A stretch of DNA of 64,000 nt, taken from the NCBI RefSeq assembly GCF_000424545.1, contig NZ_AUKC01000004.1:98700-162699 (forward strand). The letters are read 5' to 3'. Shown piece after piece: positions 18,014 to 27,154 of the stretch. Origin of the DNA: Butyrivibrio sp. NC3005 (GTDB lineage Bacteria > Bacillota > Clostridia > Lachnospirales > Lachnospiraceae). The notes below the pieces were generated by a model. The model searched no databases, was not told where the DNA came from, and worked only from the letters and a program-made list of their open reading frames with translations. The first letter of the stretch is position 1. Each line of letters begins with the position of its first letter. The translations under genes and the position numbers were made by a program.

Positions 18014-19922
18014 TAGAATAATTCTCCTTCATATCATTCATAACGAGCCAAAGTTGAAGATTAAACATCCTAAACAAAATAGTGGAATAATCGCCTTCCC
18101 CCTTCATGTGAGAATTATAAATACTCAATACCGTGTCTTTTGGAACAATACCTCTCTCAGAAAACTCATAAATGATTTTTTTTATTTCCTCTTTACTTTT
18201 TCCTTGCCGAAGCCATCTAGAAAAAGGAGCCGGGAATCCCATCTTATTTTTCCTTTTGTATACAGAATTAGGCAGATACTCCCTACATGCCTTTCTGACT
18301 ATCCATTTTGTCCATGAATCTCTAATTTTGTACTTCCCATCCAATGCCATTGCAAACTCAACTATACGATAATCTAAAAATGGAACCCTTGACTCTATGG
18401 AAAACGCCATAGAATTTCCATCTTCATTATGTAGCAATGCAGGAATTGACTTATTTATAACATCATTGCATAATCTAGTATTGAGCTTTGAAGATAATTT
18501 TATATCTTTTCTACTATAATCTTCATGTACTCTTCCCATGAAAGAATCTGTGAACATTTTTGATGTACGTTTAATTCTAAGCTCAGCAATTCTTTGATTA
18601 TTTTGAAAACGAAAGCTGTTTTTTATCCCTACCAACCTCACTATTGAATCAGTACTTATCGCTCCAATAATATCGTGCCAGTATTTGTTTACAACTGTTA
18701 AAAGCCTAATTGCCTTTAACCTTGCACACAATGTCCCTTTATCCAATAGATCATATATGTAATGCGAATAATACGGAATATATCCGGCAAAAAGTTCATC
18801 TGCTCCTTGTCCATCCAACACAACCTTAACATTACCAGATATTGAATTCATGACCATATATTGTGAAAACAAAGATGCTCCTGTAAAGGGTTGATCGTGA
18901 TGATATGTGATTTTCTTAACATATTCAACAAAATCATTCTCGTATTCATCAGGTTTTATAAAATGAGCCTTAGTATTCCACTTTTTATTAACATCCGTAA
19001 TGTATCTTTCTTCATTACAATCCGGATCTTCATATATAGACGAAAAAGTATGCATCTTCCTTCCATACTTCTTAGAAGCGCATCCAACGATTGCACTCGA
19101 ATCAATACCTCCTGATAGACATGCACCAACCTCAACATCTGCTCTTAATCTTAATTCAACAGAGTTCTCAAAAAGCTTTTTGAACGTCTTTATAGGGTTT
19201 TTTCCCTTTATCCATTTATGTCTGAACTTTTTCTCATCAACTTCCCAATAAGGTTTAATACTACTTTCCCCATTCTGCGCGTCTATCGTCATATAATGCG
19301 CAGCCGGAAAAATCTTTATATTCTTATAAAAGCTCTTTTCATCTACATCTTCATTAAGTGTACCAGCCAAATACCTATATATACATGTTTCATTTGGTAT
19401 TTTTTCATCAGGCAACAGTCCTAAAATAGCCTTCGCTTCTGATGAAAATGCAAATACATCTTCACGGTCTATATAAAATAAAGGTTTAATGCCAAATCTA
19501 TCTCTACATAAAACCAATTCTTTCTTTTCGACATCATATAAACAAAATGCCCACATACCATTCAATTTGTTGAATGCGTTTCTACCCCAGTAGCGGTAGG
19601 ACTCTATTATGACTTCTGTATCACTTTCAGTATTAAATACTGCCCCATGCTCTTCGAGTTCTACTCGCAACTCTTTATAATTGTAAACTTCCCCATTATA
19701 AGTAATCACAAACCGCCCATCATGACTAAGCATAGGCTGATTACTTTGTTCATTTAAATCAATAATAGAAAGTCTTCTGTGCCCTAATCCAACTAATCCA
19801 TCACACCATTGACCTTCTGCATCTGGTCCACGATGTGCAAGTAAATCAGTCATTATTTTGAGCTTATCCTTATCTGGCTTATTTACATTATTCTTAGAAA
19901 AAAATCCAGCTATACCACACAT
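18006..19922 (-). CDS. asnB: Asparagine-synthase-like glutamine amidotransferase
   Basis: A 638-residue two-domain enzyme. The class II glutamine amidotransferase domain starts MCGIAGFF, with Cys2 as nucleophile, and contains HRGPDAEGQW and HRRLSIIDL. The synthetase domain has the ATP pyrophosphatase loop CLSGGIDSSA near residue 268. In O-antigen loci such enzymes (WbpS-like) amidate a sugar carboxylate to a uronamide. With a pathway here that makes a diacetamido-uronic acid, conversion to its amide is a plausible role, but that is inference. It is coupled to wbpI downstream by an 8-bp overlap. Confidence 0.8.
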   Translation of the reverse strand: MCGIAGFFSKNNVNKPDKDKLKIMTDLLAHRGPDAEGQWCDGLVGLGHRRLSIIDLNEQSNQPMLSHDGRFVITYNGEVYNYKELRVELEEHGAVFNTESDTEVIIESYRYWGRNAFNKLNGMWAFCLYDVEKKELVLCRDRFGIKPLFYIDREDVFAFSSEAKAILGLLPDEKIPNETCIYRYLAGTLNEDVDEKSFYKNIKIFPAAHYMTIDAQNGESSIKPYWEVDEKKFRHKWIKGKNPIKTFKKLFENSVELRLRADVEVGACLSGGIDSSAIVGCASKKYGRKMHTFSSIYEDPDCNEERYITDVNKKWNTKAHFIKPDEYENDFVEYVKKITYHHDQPFTGASLFSQYMVMNSISGNVKVVLDGQGADELFAGYIPYYSHYIYDLLDKGTLCARLKAIRLLTVVNKYWHDIIGAISTDSIVRLVGIKNSFRFQNNQRIAELRIKRTSKMFTDSFMGRVHEDYSRKDIKLSSKLNTRLCNDVINKSIPALLHNEDGNSMAFSIESRVPFLDYRIVEFAMALDGKYKIRDSWTKWIVRKACREYLPNSVYKRKNKMGFPAPFSRWLRQGKSKEEIKKIIYEFSERGIVPKDTVLSIYNSHMKGEGDYSTILFRMFNLQLWLVMNDMKENYSNA

Positions 19923-19940
19923 TTATACGTTTTTTCCTCA

Positions 19941-20354
19941 TCAGCATATTTTGTTTAATAAACAGATATAAAATCCACACAAAAAATCAAACAGCAAATT
20001 CTGCTTTGGTATTTCGATTCTATCTCCATTTGAATTGTAAAAAAATGCCTTCTTAAACTTTAATAATTCAAGAATACTTATCACATTTCCGTAATTGTGT
20101 CCTACAACCCCAGAAAGAGTAATATATACTTCATCAAACTTTTGATTTTTCAATTTTTTCATTACACTTATTGGCAAGTCATAGAATCCTTCATTTTTTA
20201 TATCAATAAGCTTCACATAACTATACTTTGTTTTATATTTTGCATAATGGCTACTAGGTACTAAACATATAATTCTGTGATTCTTATTACACAAATCACC
20301 AATTAGATTATCAAAGGTTGCATCAACCGATGTTTTTAGAATAAGAATTTTCAT
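19941..20354 (-). CDS. Small protein of the polysaccharide operon, function unknown
   Basis: A 137-residue protein, ATG start, 5 bp after the upstream glycosyltransferase gene. The alternating strands and helices (MKILILKTSVDATFDNLIGD; RIICLVPSSHY; EVYITLSGVVGHNYGNVISI) suggest a Rossmann-like half of a GT-B glycosyltransferase. The end FLCGFYICLLNKI is hydrophobic and could be a membrane anchor. Either a stand-alone domain or a truncated glycosyltransferase. I do not recognise the family. Confidence 0.55.
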   Translation of the reverse strand: MKILILKTSVDATFDNLIGDLCNKNHRIICLVPSSHYAKYKTKYSYVKLIDIKNEGFYDLPISVMKKLKNQKFDEVYITLSGVVGHNYGNVISILELLKFKKAFFYNSNGDRIEIPKQNLLFDFLCGFYICLLNKIC

Positions 20355-20359
20355 TCTAA

Positions 20360-21781
20360 TTATCCTCGTAAAACTTTATAATTCTGTATTACGCTATTAT
20401 AAAAATCTATTAATCCCTCAGCCTGGCTATCCATTGTTAATCCTTTTTTCTTTAAAATCATTTCTTCAACTTTAATGCCCTTGATTTCATTAAATTGTGA
20501 TAAAATATCTTTTGAAAAATCAACATAACGACCTGCTGAAAGTTTTGTCAACACACTTATCAGTGATTCTACATTGCTAGCAGCAACCGGTATGCCAGCG
20601 GCTATATATTCTTGTAGCTTATTTACAGATGCATAATCTATAATAAATCTATTATCTTCTGTAACATTATAAATACATAATCCTATGTCGTATTTTGTCA
20701 TCTCCTTTATAAGTTCTCTTGTTGGGAGCTTTCCTTCATAAATTATATTCTTGTGTACATCTGAAAGCTCCCTGCATATACTTTCTGTTGAAGTTGAATA
20801 AAAATGAATTATAATGCCATTTTCGGCCATTTTTTTCCATACCTCATTAAAATATCTCAGGTTACTAGGATCGTTGGAAACGCTTCCCTCGTATACACAA
20901 TGAATGCACCCATCTTGTTCACTTATCTTTGGTAGTCGCTCACACGGAATCATGTTATCTGCAATATAATTCTCAAGAACAAAAGTCCTCTCTTTACTCA
21001 CATCATATTTTTTTAGAACCTTATCTCTGAATAATTTTGTTGTATAAATTACGCCATCGCTATAACTATTAGCTATAAACTCTAAATCAAGTGACTCTAT
21101 TGACATACTAAGATAATCACTACTTAGATCATGACAATCATGTATTATTGGCTTATTGGAGTTTTGAAGAATCACTGTTAAGATATCTGGTTCATTCGAA
21201 CAATGTATTATGTCAAAGTCCGAACCATTTACAAATCTTAAAATCGCATCCATTGTAGAAAAGGAAAATAAGCCATCATAAATTGAAGCATACTCTGGAT
21301 AAAGAACTTCAGGTGACATCAATGTATAAAGAAGATATACACTAAATCCTTTATGCTTCATCATTTCAGCTATCTTATTGGTCCTAATACACGGTGTATT
21401 TTGAACAAATAAAATGCTTTTCCTATCATTCGTTTTCTTAAAAAAGCAGATCTCGTTCAATTCCACAGGCATCATCGTCACATTTTCATCTGTGTGATAT
21501 AAAAAACCTTCCAACATAACATAATAATTTTTAACACCAACAAAACCAAGCTGCAAACCAATTGCGTGGTATGCCTTTGAAACAATAATAATTGTATAAT
21601 CGCTTATATTTATTTCCTTAAATTGTTCAAAAGATAATACTTCTACACCCTCAACATATTTCCCGGCTATACGATCATCATTATCAACAAAGTATGCTAT
21701 ATGAAACTTATTACTCAACTGATGAAATGCACATCTTCCATAATAACCAGCACCAAATAGAATTATTCGTTTAAATATCAT
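20360..21781 (-). CDS. GT4-like glycosyltransferase with an N-terminal Rossmann-like module
   Basis: About 473 residues from the ATG at 21781, chosen for GGAGAT seven bases upstream. The N-terminal 100 residues are the shared module (RIILFGAGYYGRCAFHQL, VDNDDRIAGKYVEGVEVL). The rest is a GT-B transferase: LFVQNTPCIRTNKIAEMM opens the first Rossmann domain, IHDCHDLSSDYLSM follows, and HCVYEGSVSNDP with AAGIPVAASNVESL form the donor side. It is a close relative of the product at 22.5-24.0 kb with the same architecture, so the pair probably arose by duplication. Acceptor and donor are unknown. Confidence 0.75.
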   Translation of the reverse strand: MIFKRIILFGAGYYGRCAFHQLSNKFHIAYFVDNDDRIAGKYVEGVEVLSFEQFKEINISDYTIIIVSKAYHAIGLQLGFVGVKNYYVMLEGFLYHTDENVTMMPVELNEICFFKKTNDRKSILFVQNTPCIRTNKIAEMMKHKGFSVYLLYTLMSPEVLYPEYASIYDGLFSFSTMDAILRFVNGSDFDIIHCSNEPDILTVILQNSNKPIIHDCHDLSSDYLSMSIESLDLEFIANSYSDGVIYTTKLFRDKVLKKYDVSKERTFVLENYIADNMIPCERLPKISEQDGCIHCVYEGSVSNDPSNLRYFNEVWKKMAENGIIIHFYSTSTESICRELSDVHKNIIYEGKLPTRELIKEMTKYDIGLCIYNVTEDNRFIIDYASVNKLQEYIAAGIPVAASNVESLISVLTKLSAGRYVDFSKDILSQFNEIKGIKVEEMILKKKGLTMDSQAEGLIDFYNSVIQNYKVLRG

Positions 21782-21834
21782 TAATAATCTCCAATCCGCT
21801 CGCAAATATTATTATATATCATAGCTTTACCATT

Positions 21835-22515
21835 TTATTCTTGATGCTTATCTTTATACTTTTGAAATAAATCAAATATATTCACTTCTATTTCTTTCGG
21901 CATTCTTTTATGAACGATAGAATCGCCTGGAAGTATATTTATACATTCTTGTTGTTTGTATCTTTCAATCGCATCAACCAACATTGATATTTCATTCTCA
22001 TATACACGCTGAGCCACGGAATGAAATGTGTCATATTTCAATATTGGGATTTTTCTTCTCTCAATCACCAATCCAGCATCAACATATTCACCAACTATGT
22101 GGGTTGTAGCACCAATTGGTTGATCTTCGACGATAGCCCACTTAAACGAATCTAATCCTCTACAGTTCGGTATATATCCCGGATGTGAATTTATTATTGT
22201 ATGCTCACGCACAAAATCATTTGGAATAATATTTGCTCCTGCGATCAGACAAATTCTATCAATCTCTACAATCGCACAATTAATATCTGTTTCTTCGTAT
22301 TTATATCCCAAATTTTTACAAACATCAGTTATTTCCAGGATATTGTAAGTCATCGCTGGGCGATGACTTACAAGAGGATAGTTCTTTTTTTGATATGTCA
22401 TAGGGATAGCATATACTTTTACATCAGAATAGCCTTTAGCTTTTAATAGGCTCAGGACATCATATGTGTTTTCTATGTTTTATCGGATATGTCAATACAC
22501 CAATCTTAACTTCTG
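21835..22515 (-). pseudogene. Sugar N-formyltransferase-like gene with a 5' frameshift
   Basis: From the ATG at 22401 a 188-residue frame carries the formyltransferase core: INSHPGYIPNCRGLDSFKWA, GATTHIVGEYVDAGLVI, with the catalytic His (HPG) and Asp (VDAG). Upstream in the same frame the text is still coding (TYDVLSLLKAKGYSDVKVYA). Farther up, the natural N-terminus KIGVLTYPIKHRK appears in another frame. An extra CA in an ACACA run at about 22462-22472 explains the shift. No normal start codon precedes KIGVLTYP. If real, the protein lacks its first 40 residues. In such loci these enzymes N-formylate an amino sugar using formyl-tetrahydrofolate. Confidence 0.65.
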
Positions 22516-22527
22516 TAAGCTTACACC

Positions 22528-23958
22528 TTACCTCGTTTTATTCCGTTTATAATTAATACAATTCTTATAAAAATCAGCAAGTTTCTTCACTTTCACTTCA
22601 AGAACAAGTCCATTCTTCTCTAAGTTGTCATCATCGATACAAATCTTACTAATCCTGCTCAATTGACTATGGATATCATCATTAAAATCTATAAGATCAC
22701 CTACACGATATCTTTTAACAAAATCGATTTGGCTTTGTATGTTGTTTCCTACTGCAACCGGCAATCCTGCATTTATATATTCCTGTATCTTATTTGGAAA
22801 GCTCGATTCTAAGTATTTCTTATTTTCAAATGTAACATTCAATATGGATAAACCCACATCATACCTACTCATTTCATTAGCCAAATCTTTAGATGTCATG
22901 TTTCCTTCATAATGAATATAAGGACTTAAGCTTTCTAAATATTTACAATATTCAAAGTCGCAATTAGTATAAAAATGAATATTAACATTACATTTTGCAA
23001 TTTTTTGCCATATTTCTTCGAAAAATCTATGGCTATCTTTGTTTTTTACAACACCACCCTCATATACAGCATGTAATTTTCCATCCTTACTACTAAGTTT
23101 TTCAAACCTGCAACTTGGCTTCAGTTCTTTTGATATTAAATTTTCTAATACAAAAGTCCTTTCATATGCGTTTTTGAACATTTTTAGTGCGATTTCTCTA
23201 ACTTCATTAGAGGAGTATATGACCCCATCCAAGTATTTGTTTGCTATATACTCCATCACCAATTCTTCAGGAGTCATAGATTTATATAGACTGCTTAAGT
23301 CATGACAATCATGCACAACCGCCACACTAGATTTGTTTAACGCCGCTGACAGATAATCTGGTTCATTCGAACTATGGATTAAATCAAAATTACACGAGTT
23401 TGTTAGAGATATTAAATCATTGCTCGAATGTATCGGAATAATTCTTTTATAAACAGATGCATACTCCTTAAATCGCTCAATAGGCGTATTATATGTATAT
23501 GCCAAATATACATTATATCCACAATCACTCATCCCTTTTGCTATTTTATGAGTTCTAATACACGCCTCATTTTGCACATACAGTATATTCATTGTATCCG
23601 TACTTAAGATATATGGAGAGTAATATCCAACATATGGTTTTAAACCATCCCTTCTATTATACTCATACAAATATCCGCCCTTCCAAACTGATATATCTCT
23701 TATTCCTTCTCGCTGTAACTGTTCTATAATATCTATACTTTTCCTAATATCATCTATTGCAACAATAATGCACGTATCTTTCATTCTCTGAATATGTACA
23801 ATATCTTTTGGTGGAATAATTGTTATTCCATGAACGGTCTTTCCCCAAAGCTCTTTATTATTATCTGAATAAGCTATAATGTTAAAGGTATCTGTGATTT
23901 TTAAATACAAATTGTCCTTTCCAATATTGCCACATCCAAAAATAATACACCTCTTCAT
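22528..23958 (-). CDS. GT4-like glycosyltransferase with an N-terminal Rossmann-like module
   Basis: A 476-residue protein with AGGAG before the ATG. The N-terminal module (CIIFGCGNIGKDNLYL, YSDNNKELWGKTVHGITIIP) is the same as in three other proteins of this locus. The GT-B part mirrors the neighbour at 20.4-21.8 kb: ILYVQNEACIRTHKIAKGM, VVHDCHDLSSLYKSM, HAVYEGGVVKNKDSHRFF and NAGLPVAVGNN. Its gene follows the radical SAM gene by one base, which implies coupling. It is likely a cytosolic or peripheral membrane sugar transferase in repeat-unit assembly. Confidence 0.75.
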   Translation of the reverse strand: MKRCIIFGCGNIGKDNLYLKITDTFNIIAYSDNNKELWGKTVHGITIIPPKDIVHIQRMKDTCIIVAIDDIRKSIDIIEQLQREGIRDISVWKGGYLYEYNRRDGLKPYVGYYSPYILSTDTMNILYVQNEACIRTHKIAKGMSDCGYNVYLAYTYNTPIERFKEYASVYKRIIPIHSSNDLISLTNSCNFDLIHSSNEPDYLSAALNKSSVAVVHDCHDLSSLYKSMTPEELVMEYIANKYLDGVIYSSNEVREIALKMFKNAYERTFVLENLISKELKPSCRFEKLSSKDGKLHAVYEGGVVKNKDSHRFFEEIWQKIAKCNVNIHFYTNCDFEYCKYLESLSPYIHYEGNMTSKDLANEMSRYDVGLSILNVTFENKKYLESSFPNKIQEYINAGLPVAVGNNIQSQIDFVKRYRVGDLIDFNDDIHSQLSRISKICIDDDNLEKNGLVLEVKVKKLADFYKNCINYKRNKTR

Positions 23959-23959
23959 T

Positions 23960-25234
23960 TTATCTCCTAATTAGTACTCCATACTTTCCTTTACCTTTTC
24001 CGGGACAACCTGTACAAAAATCATCCTCTAACTTGTAATTTCTAAAATTTTCTCTAGCTTTATTCATCTCTTTATTATTTTTCCACACAGTGAGGATATC
24101 ATCTTTATATATACTTGCTATGCCATGTATTCCAGCTACACCACATGAACATTTAAGTAGAGATCCATTATAGTCGATAGCTATTCTATCAAATAGATTC
24201 AAGCAAAACCTTTTAGATTTAGGCCATTCAACATCTATTATTTCCCATCCTTCTAATTCAATTTTCTTACCATACCAAAAAGTTTTTTGACTAGCTATTT
24301 TGCATCCTTTAAATTCTTTCAATAAATACTCCGGTAACTCATTATATTTTGAATCAATTACGTAATTATTTTCTTCTATGTATGTTTTTTCTGTAGGATA
24401 GCAATTTGTGATAATTAGCTCTATATTTTGTCCTTTAAATGCTTCAATAGCCTTCATTATATTTCTTTTAACAACATCAAATTTGGAACCCACTCTGTAT
24501 TTATCATTTTCTTCAGAATTCTTTCCGTCCAATGAGATTTCCACTACAATTTTTGGTACATTCAAATTAGTAATTTTACAAATGTTTTCGTCGTTTAAGA
24601 GCATTCCGTTTGTATATATTATTACTTCATCAATATTTGTCTTTTGCAATATCTTCGAAAGCATTTCTGACCATTCCTTATTTAAGAATATTTCTCCTGG
24701 TCCAGTTGTATCTATAGTCTTTATCGTACCAATTTTACAAATTAACTCGATTATTCTATCTATGGTTTCCCAATTCATAAAACCTTTATGGTCTTTTTTT
24801 AGATTTAATTTTCCATGAAACGGACAATACACGCATTTACAATTGCAATATCCTGATAACTCGAGATTTAATATCCTTGGTATCGGATTCTCCAAGTTAA
24901 CATTTCTCATATATAATTCGAATTCTATACTTTCCACAATCGAAGAGTCTTGAGAAACTACATGAATCCTACTCTCTGGAAATCCAATCATCTCTAGTTT
25001 GTTCTTTATATCATCTACATAGTTAAATACTGAAATAAGAATAGAAATGCCATCATCGTCAATATATTGTGACAAAATATCTGGGGACACTACTTCGATT
25101 TTATCATTTATTTTGCCCCACCTAGACGGATCTGAATCCACAGCAAATCTTATCCTATGTCCGAAGTTTTCAATTAAATACATTGCTAAACTTCTTTTCT
25201 GTTTCCCCAAACCATATATAATCCAATCCTTCAT
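23960..25234 (-). CDS. Radical SAM protein with an N-terminal Rossmann-like module and SPASM-like tail
   Basis: A 424-residue protein. Residues 1-105 are the shared module (DWIIYGLGKQKRSLAMYL, VDSDPSRWGKINDKIEVVSP). The radical SAM domain follows, with the CxxxCxxC cluster motif in GYCNCKCVYCPFHG near residue 135 and a TTGPGEIFLN motif. Near the C-terminus LLKCSCG and DFCTGCPGKGKGKYG supply cysteines for an auxiliary Fe-S cluster, as in SPASM proteins. The substrate is not evident; a sugar or lipid-linked glycan is suggested only by context. Fusion of this module to a radical SAM domain is unusual to me. Confidence 0.75.
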   Translation of the reverse strand: MKDWIIYGLGKQKRSLAMYLIENFGHRIRFAVDSDPSRWGKINDKIEVVSPDILSQYIDDDGISILISVFNYVDDIKNKLEMIGFPESRIHVVSQDSSIVESIEFELYMRNVNLENPIPRILNLELSGYCNCKCVYCPFHGKLNLKKDHKGFMNWETIDRIIELICKIGTIKTIDTTGPGEIFLNKEWSEMLSKILQKTNIDEVIIYTNGMLLNDENICKITNLNVPKIVVEISLDGKNSEENDKYRVGSKFDVVKRNIMKAIEAFKGQNIELIITNCYPTEKTYIEENNYVIDSKYNELPEYLLKEFKGCKIASQKTFWYGKKIELEGWEIIDVEWPKSKRFCLNLFDRIAIDYNGSLLKCSCGVAGIHGIASIYKDDILTVWKNNKEMNKARENFRNYKLEDDFCTGCPGKGKGKYGVLIRR

Positions 25235-25427
25235 CTTTATTCCTTTTCAGCTTTTCACTTTATTTCACAAATATTGTCATTTTCCATGACAGAACTATGG
25301 ATACATACATTCTTAATAATTTCCTCACCCACTAATTCAAAGAAATAAGCACTTTATATTTCAAATGTAACTATACCTAAAGTAGATTTGTGGTTGAATT
25401 TTATATATAGATGAACCATCCATACTA

Positions 25428-25997
25428 TCACATACAAAAGAATTTTTTTGCTTCTACACATCTATTATATTGTTTACACTTATTACATTTCTCCTCATCT
25501 ATGATCCTATATCCATACTCGCACACTAATCCTATTTCCTTAGCAGGTACTCCTGCAACTAATGTATAATCTGGAACATCTTTTGTTACAACAGCACCTG
25601 CAGCTACCATAGCATATCTCCCAATCGTATGACCACAAACAATGGTAGCATTTGCTCCAATACTCGCTCCTTCTTTAACCAAAGTTTTTTTATAATGATC
25701 CTCTCCTTTTGGATACTTCGCTCTTGGAGTTAAATCATTTGTAAAAACACACGATGGACCACAAAAAACATAATCTTCGAGCTCTACACCGTCATATAAA
25801 CTGACATTATTTTGTATCTTTACCCAATTTCCAACAATTACTCTATTAGATATGTTTACATTTTGGCCTATATTACAGTTGCTTCCAATTTTAGCCCCTT
25901 TCTGTATATGACAGAAATGCCAGATTTTTGTACCTTCTCCAATTTCAACATTTTCATCCAAATAACTACTTTCATGTACAAATATGTTGTTTTCCAT
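25428..25997 (-). CDS. wbpD: UDP-sugar 3-N-acetyltransferase (WbpD type)
   Basis: A 189-residue left-handed beta-helix acetyltransferase. Hexapeptide repeats are clear ([52 protein letters not shown]). [17 protein letters not shown] is the WbpD family signature, and the catalytic His lies in that central region. WbpD uses acetyl-CoA to acetylate the 3-amino group of UDP-GlcNAc3NA. The C-terminus ends in a cysteine cluster ([11 protein letters not shown]), possibly metal binding, which some family members carry. It lies 15 bp after the aminotransferase gene. A damaged copy lies at 30.9-31.1 kb. Confidence 0.82.
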   Translation of the reverse strand: MENNIFVHESSYLDENVEIGEGTKIWHFCHIQKGAKIGSNCNIGQNVNISNRVIVGNWVKIQNNVSLYDGVELEDYVFCGPSCVFTNDLTPRAKYPKGEDHYKKTLVKEGASIGANATIVCGHTIGRYAMVAAGAVVTKDVPDYTLVAGVPAKEIGLVCEYGYRIIDEEKCNKCKQYNRCVEAKKFFCM

Positions 25998-26012
25998 TCT
26001 CTATCTATGCCT

Positions 26013-27152
26013 CTATACGCTACTCAAATACTTTTTAACATTGCAACATACTATATCAATCTCGTCATCCTGCATATAAGGATGGAACGGAAGGCTTAAA
26101 ACGGTCTCACACAATTGTTTCGTATTTGAGAACATATCATCATTACACTCATATCCATTCTTCTCAAATGCACCTTGCCTGTGCATTGGTTTCTGGTAAT
26201 AAACCATGGATGGGATGCCACACTCGCTAAGATATTCCTGTAATCCATCTCTTGTTTCTTGGTTCGTCAGCTGAATAGTATATTGTGCCCAGCTGGATGT
26301 ATAGAGATTAAGCACTACTGGTGTGTTCACTACCTCTTTTAATTCCTCACTATACTTAAAAGCAATACTATTAGCATTCTCCACTTCCTCTGCCATAAAC
26401 ACGGGAAGTTTAGCCAATAGCACCGCCGCCTGAATAGAATCCAGCCTTGAATTCATTCCAATTCGAACATTATCGTATTTATTTATTCCTTTTCCGTGAA
26501 CCTTATATGATCGTAACAGCTCTGCCAATTCATCATTATCTGTGAAAATCGCTCCGCCATCTCCATAGCATCCTAAAGGCTTTGCCGGGAAGAAACTGGT
26601 AGTTGATATATCTCCAAACGAACATGTCTTCTTGTCGTTTATTCTCCCACCAAATCCCTGAGCTCCATCTTCAAGTACAAACAATCCCTCTTTATCAGCA
26701 ACCCTTCTGATTTCATCATACTCAGCAGGTTGTCCGAACAAATCGACAGGAATAACGACTCTCGGATTCAGTTTTCCTTGCTCTTTAACATTTAAAATCT
26801 GCTCTTCGAGGGAATTGATATCAATATTAAAAGTATCTGTCCTAACATCTACAAATACCGGTGTTGCTCCAACAGCCGATACAACCTCCCCTGTTGAGAA
26901 GAATGTAAAATCCGGCAAAAAAACAGCATCACCTTCACTAATCCCCCATGCCATCAAAGCAAGCTGCAGTGCATCCGTTCCATTAGCACAAGTGATGCAA
27001 TGCTTTACATTCACATAGGCTGCCAAATCATGCTCAAGATGACTGACCATTTCACCGCCAATAAATGAAGTGCTGTTGATAACACTCTGTATATTTTTAT
27101 CAATATCACTTTTTAAATATTCATATTGTCTTTTGAGATCTCTGAACTCCAT
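26013..27152 (-). CDS. wbpE: PLP-dependent sugar aminotransferase (WbpE type, DegT/DnrJ/EryC1 family)
   Basis: A 379-residue aminotransferase. Visible blocks: MEFRDLKRQYEYLKSDIDK at the start, the cofactor loop CANGTDALQLAL, DFTFFSTGEVVSAVGATPVF, VLEDGAQGFGG and TSFFPAKPLGCYGDGG, whose lysine forms the PLP Schiff base. WbpE transaminates the 3-keto sugar made by WbpB to UDP-GlcNAc3NA with glutamate as donor. The gene begins 2 bp after wbpB and is followed by wbpD, the conserved order of this pathway. Confidence 0.87.
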   Translation of the reverse strand: MEFRDLKRQYEYLKSDIDKNIQSVINSTSFIGGEMVSHLEHDLAAYVNVKHCITCANGTDALQLALMAWGISEGDAVFLPDFTFFSTGEVVSAVGATPVFVDVRTDTFNIDINSLEEQILNVKEQGKLNPRVVIPVDLFGQPAEYDEIRRVADKEGLFVLEDGAQGFGGRINDKKTCSFGDISTTSFFPAKPLGCYGDGGAIFTDNDELAELLRSYKVHGKGINKYDNVRIGMNSRLDSIQAAVLLAKLPVFMAEEVENANSIAFKYSEELKEVVNTPVVLNLYTSSWAQYTIQLTNQETRDGLQEYLSECGIPSMVYYQKPMHRQGAFEKNGYECNDDMFSNTKQLCETVLSLPFHPYMQDDEIDIVCCNVKKYLSSV

Positions 27153-27154
27153 TC

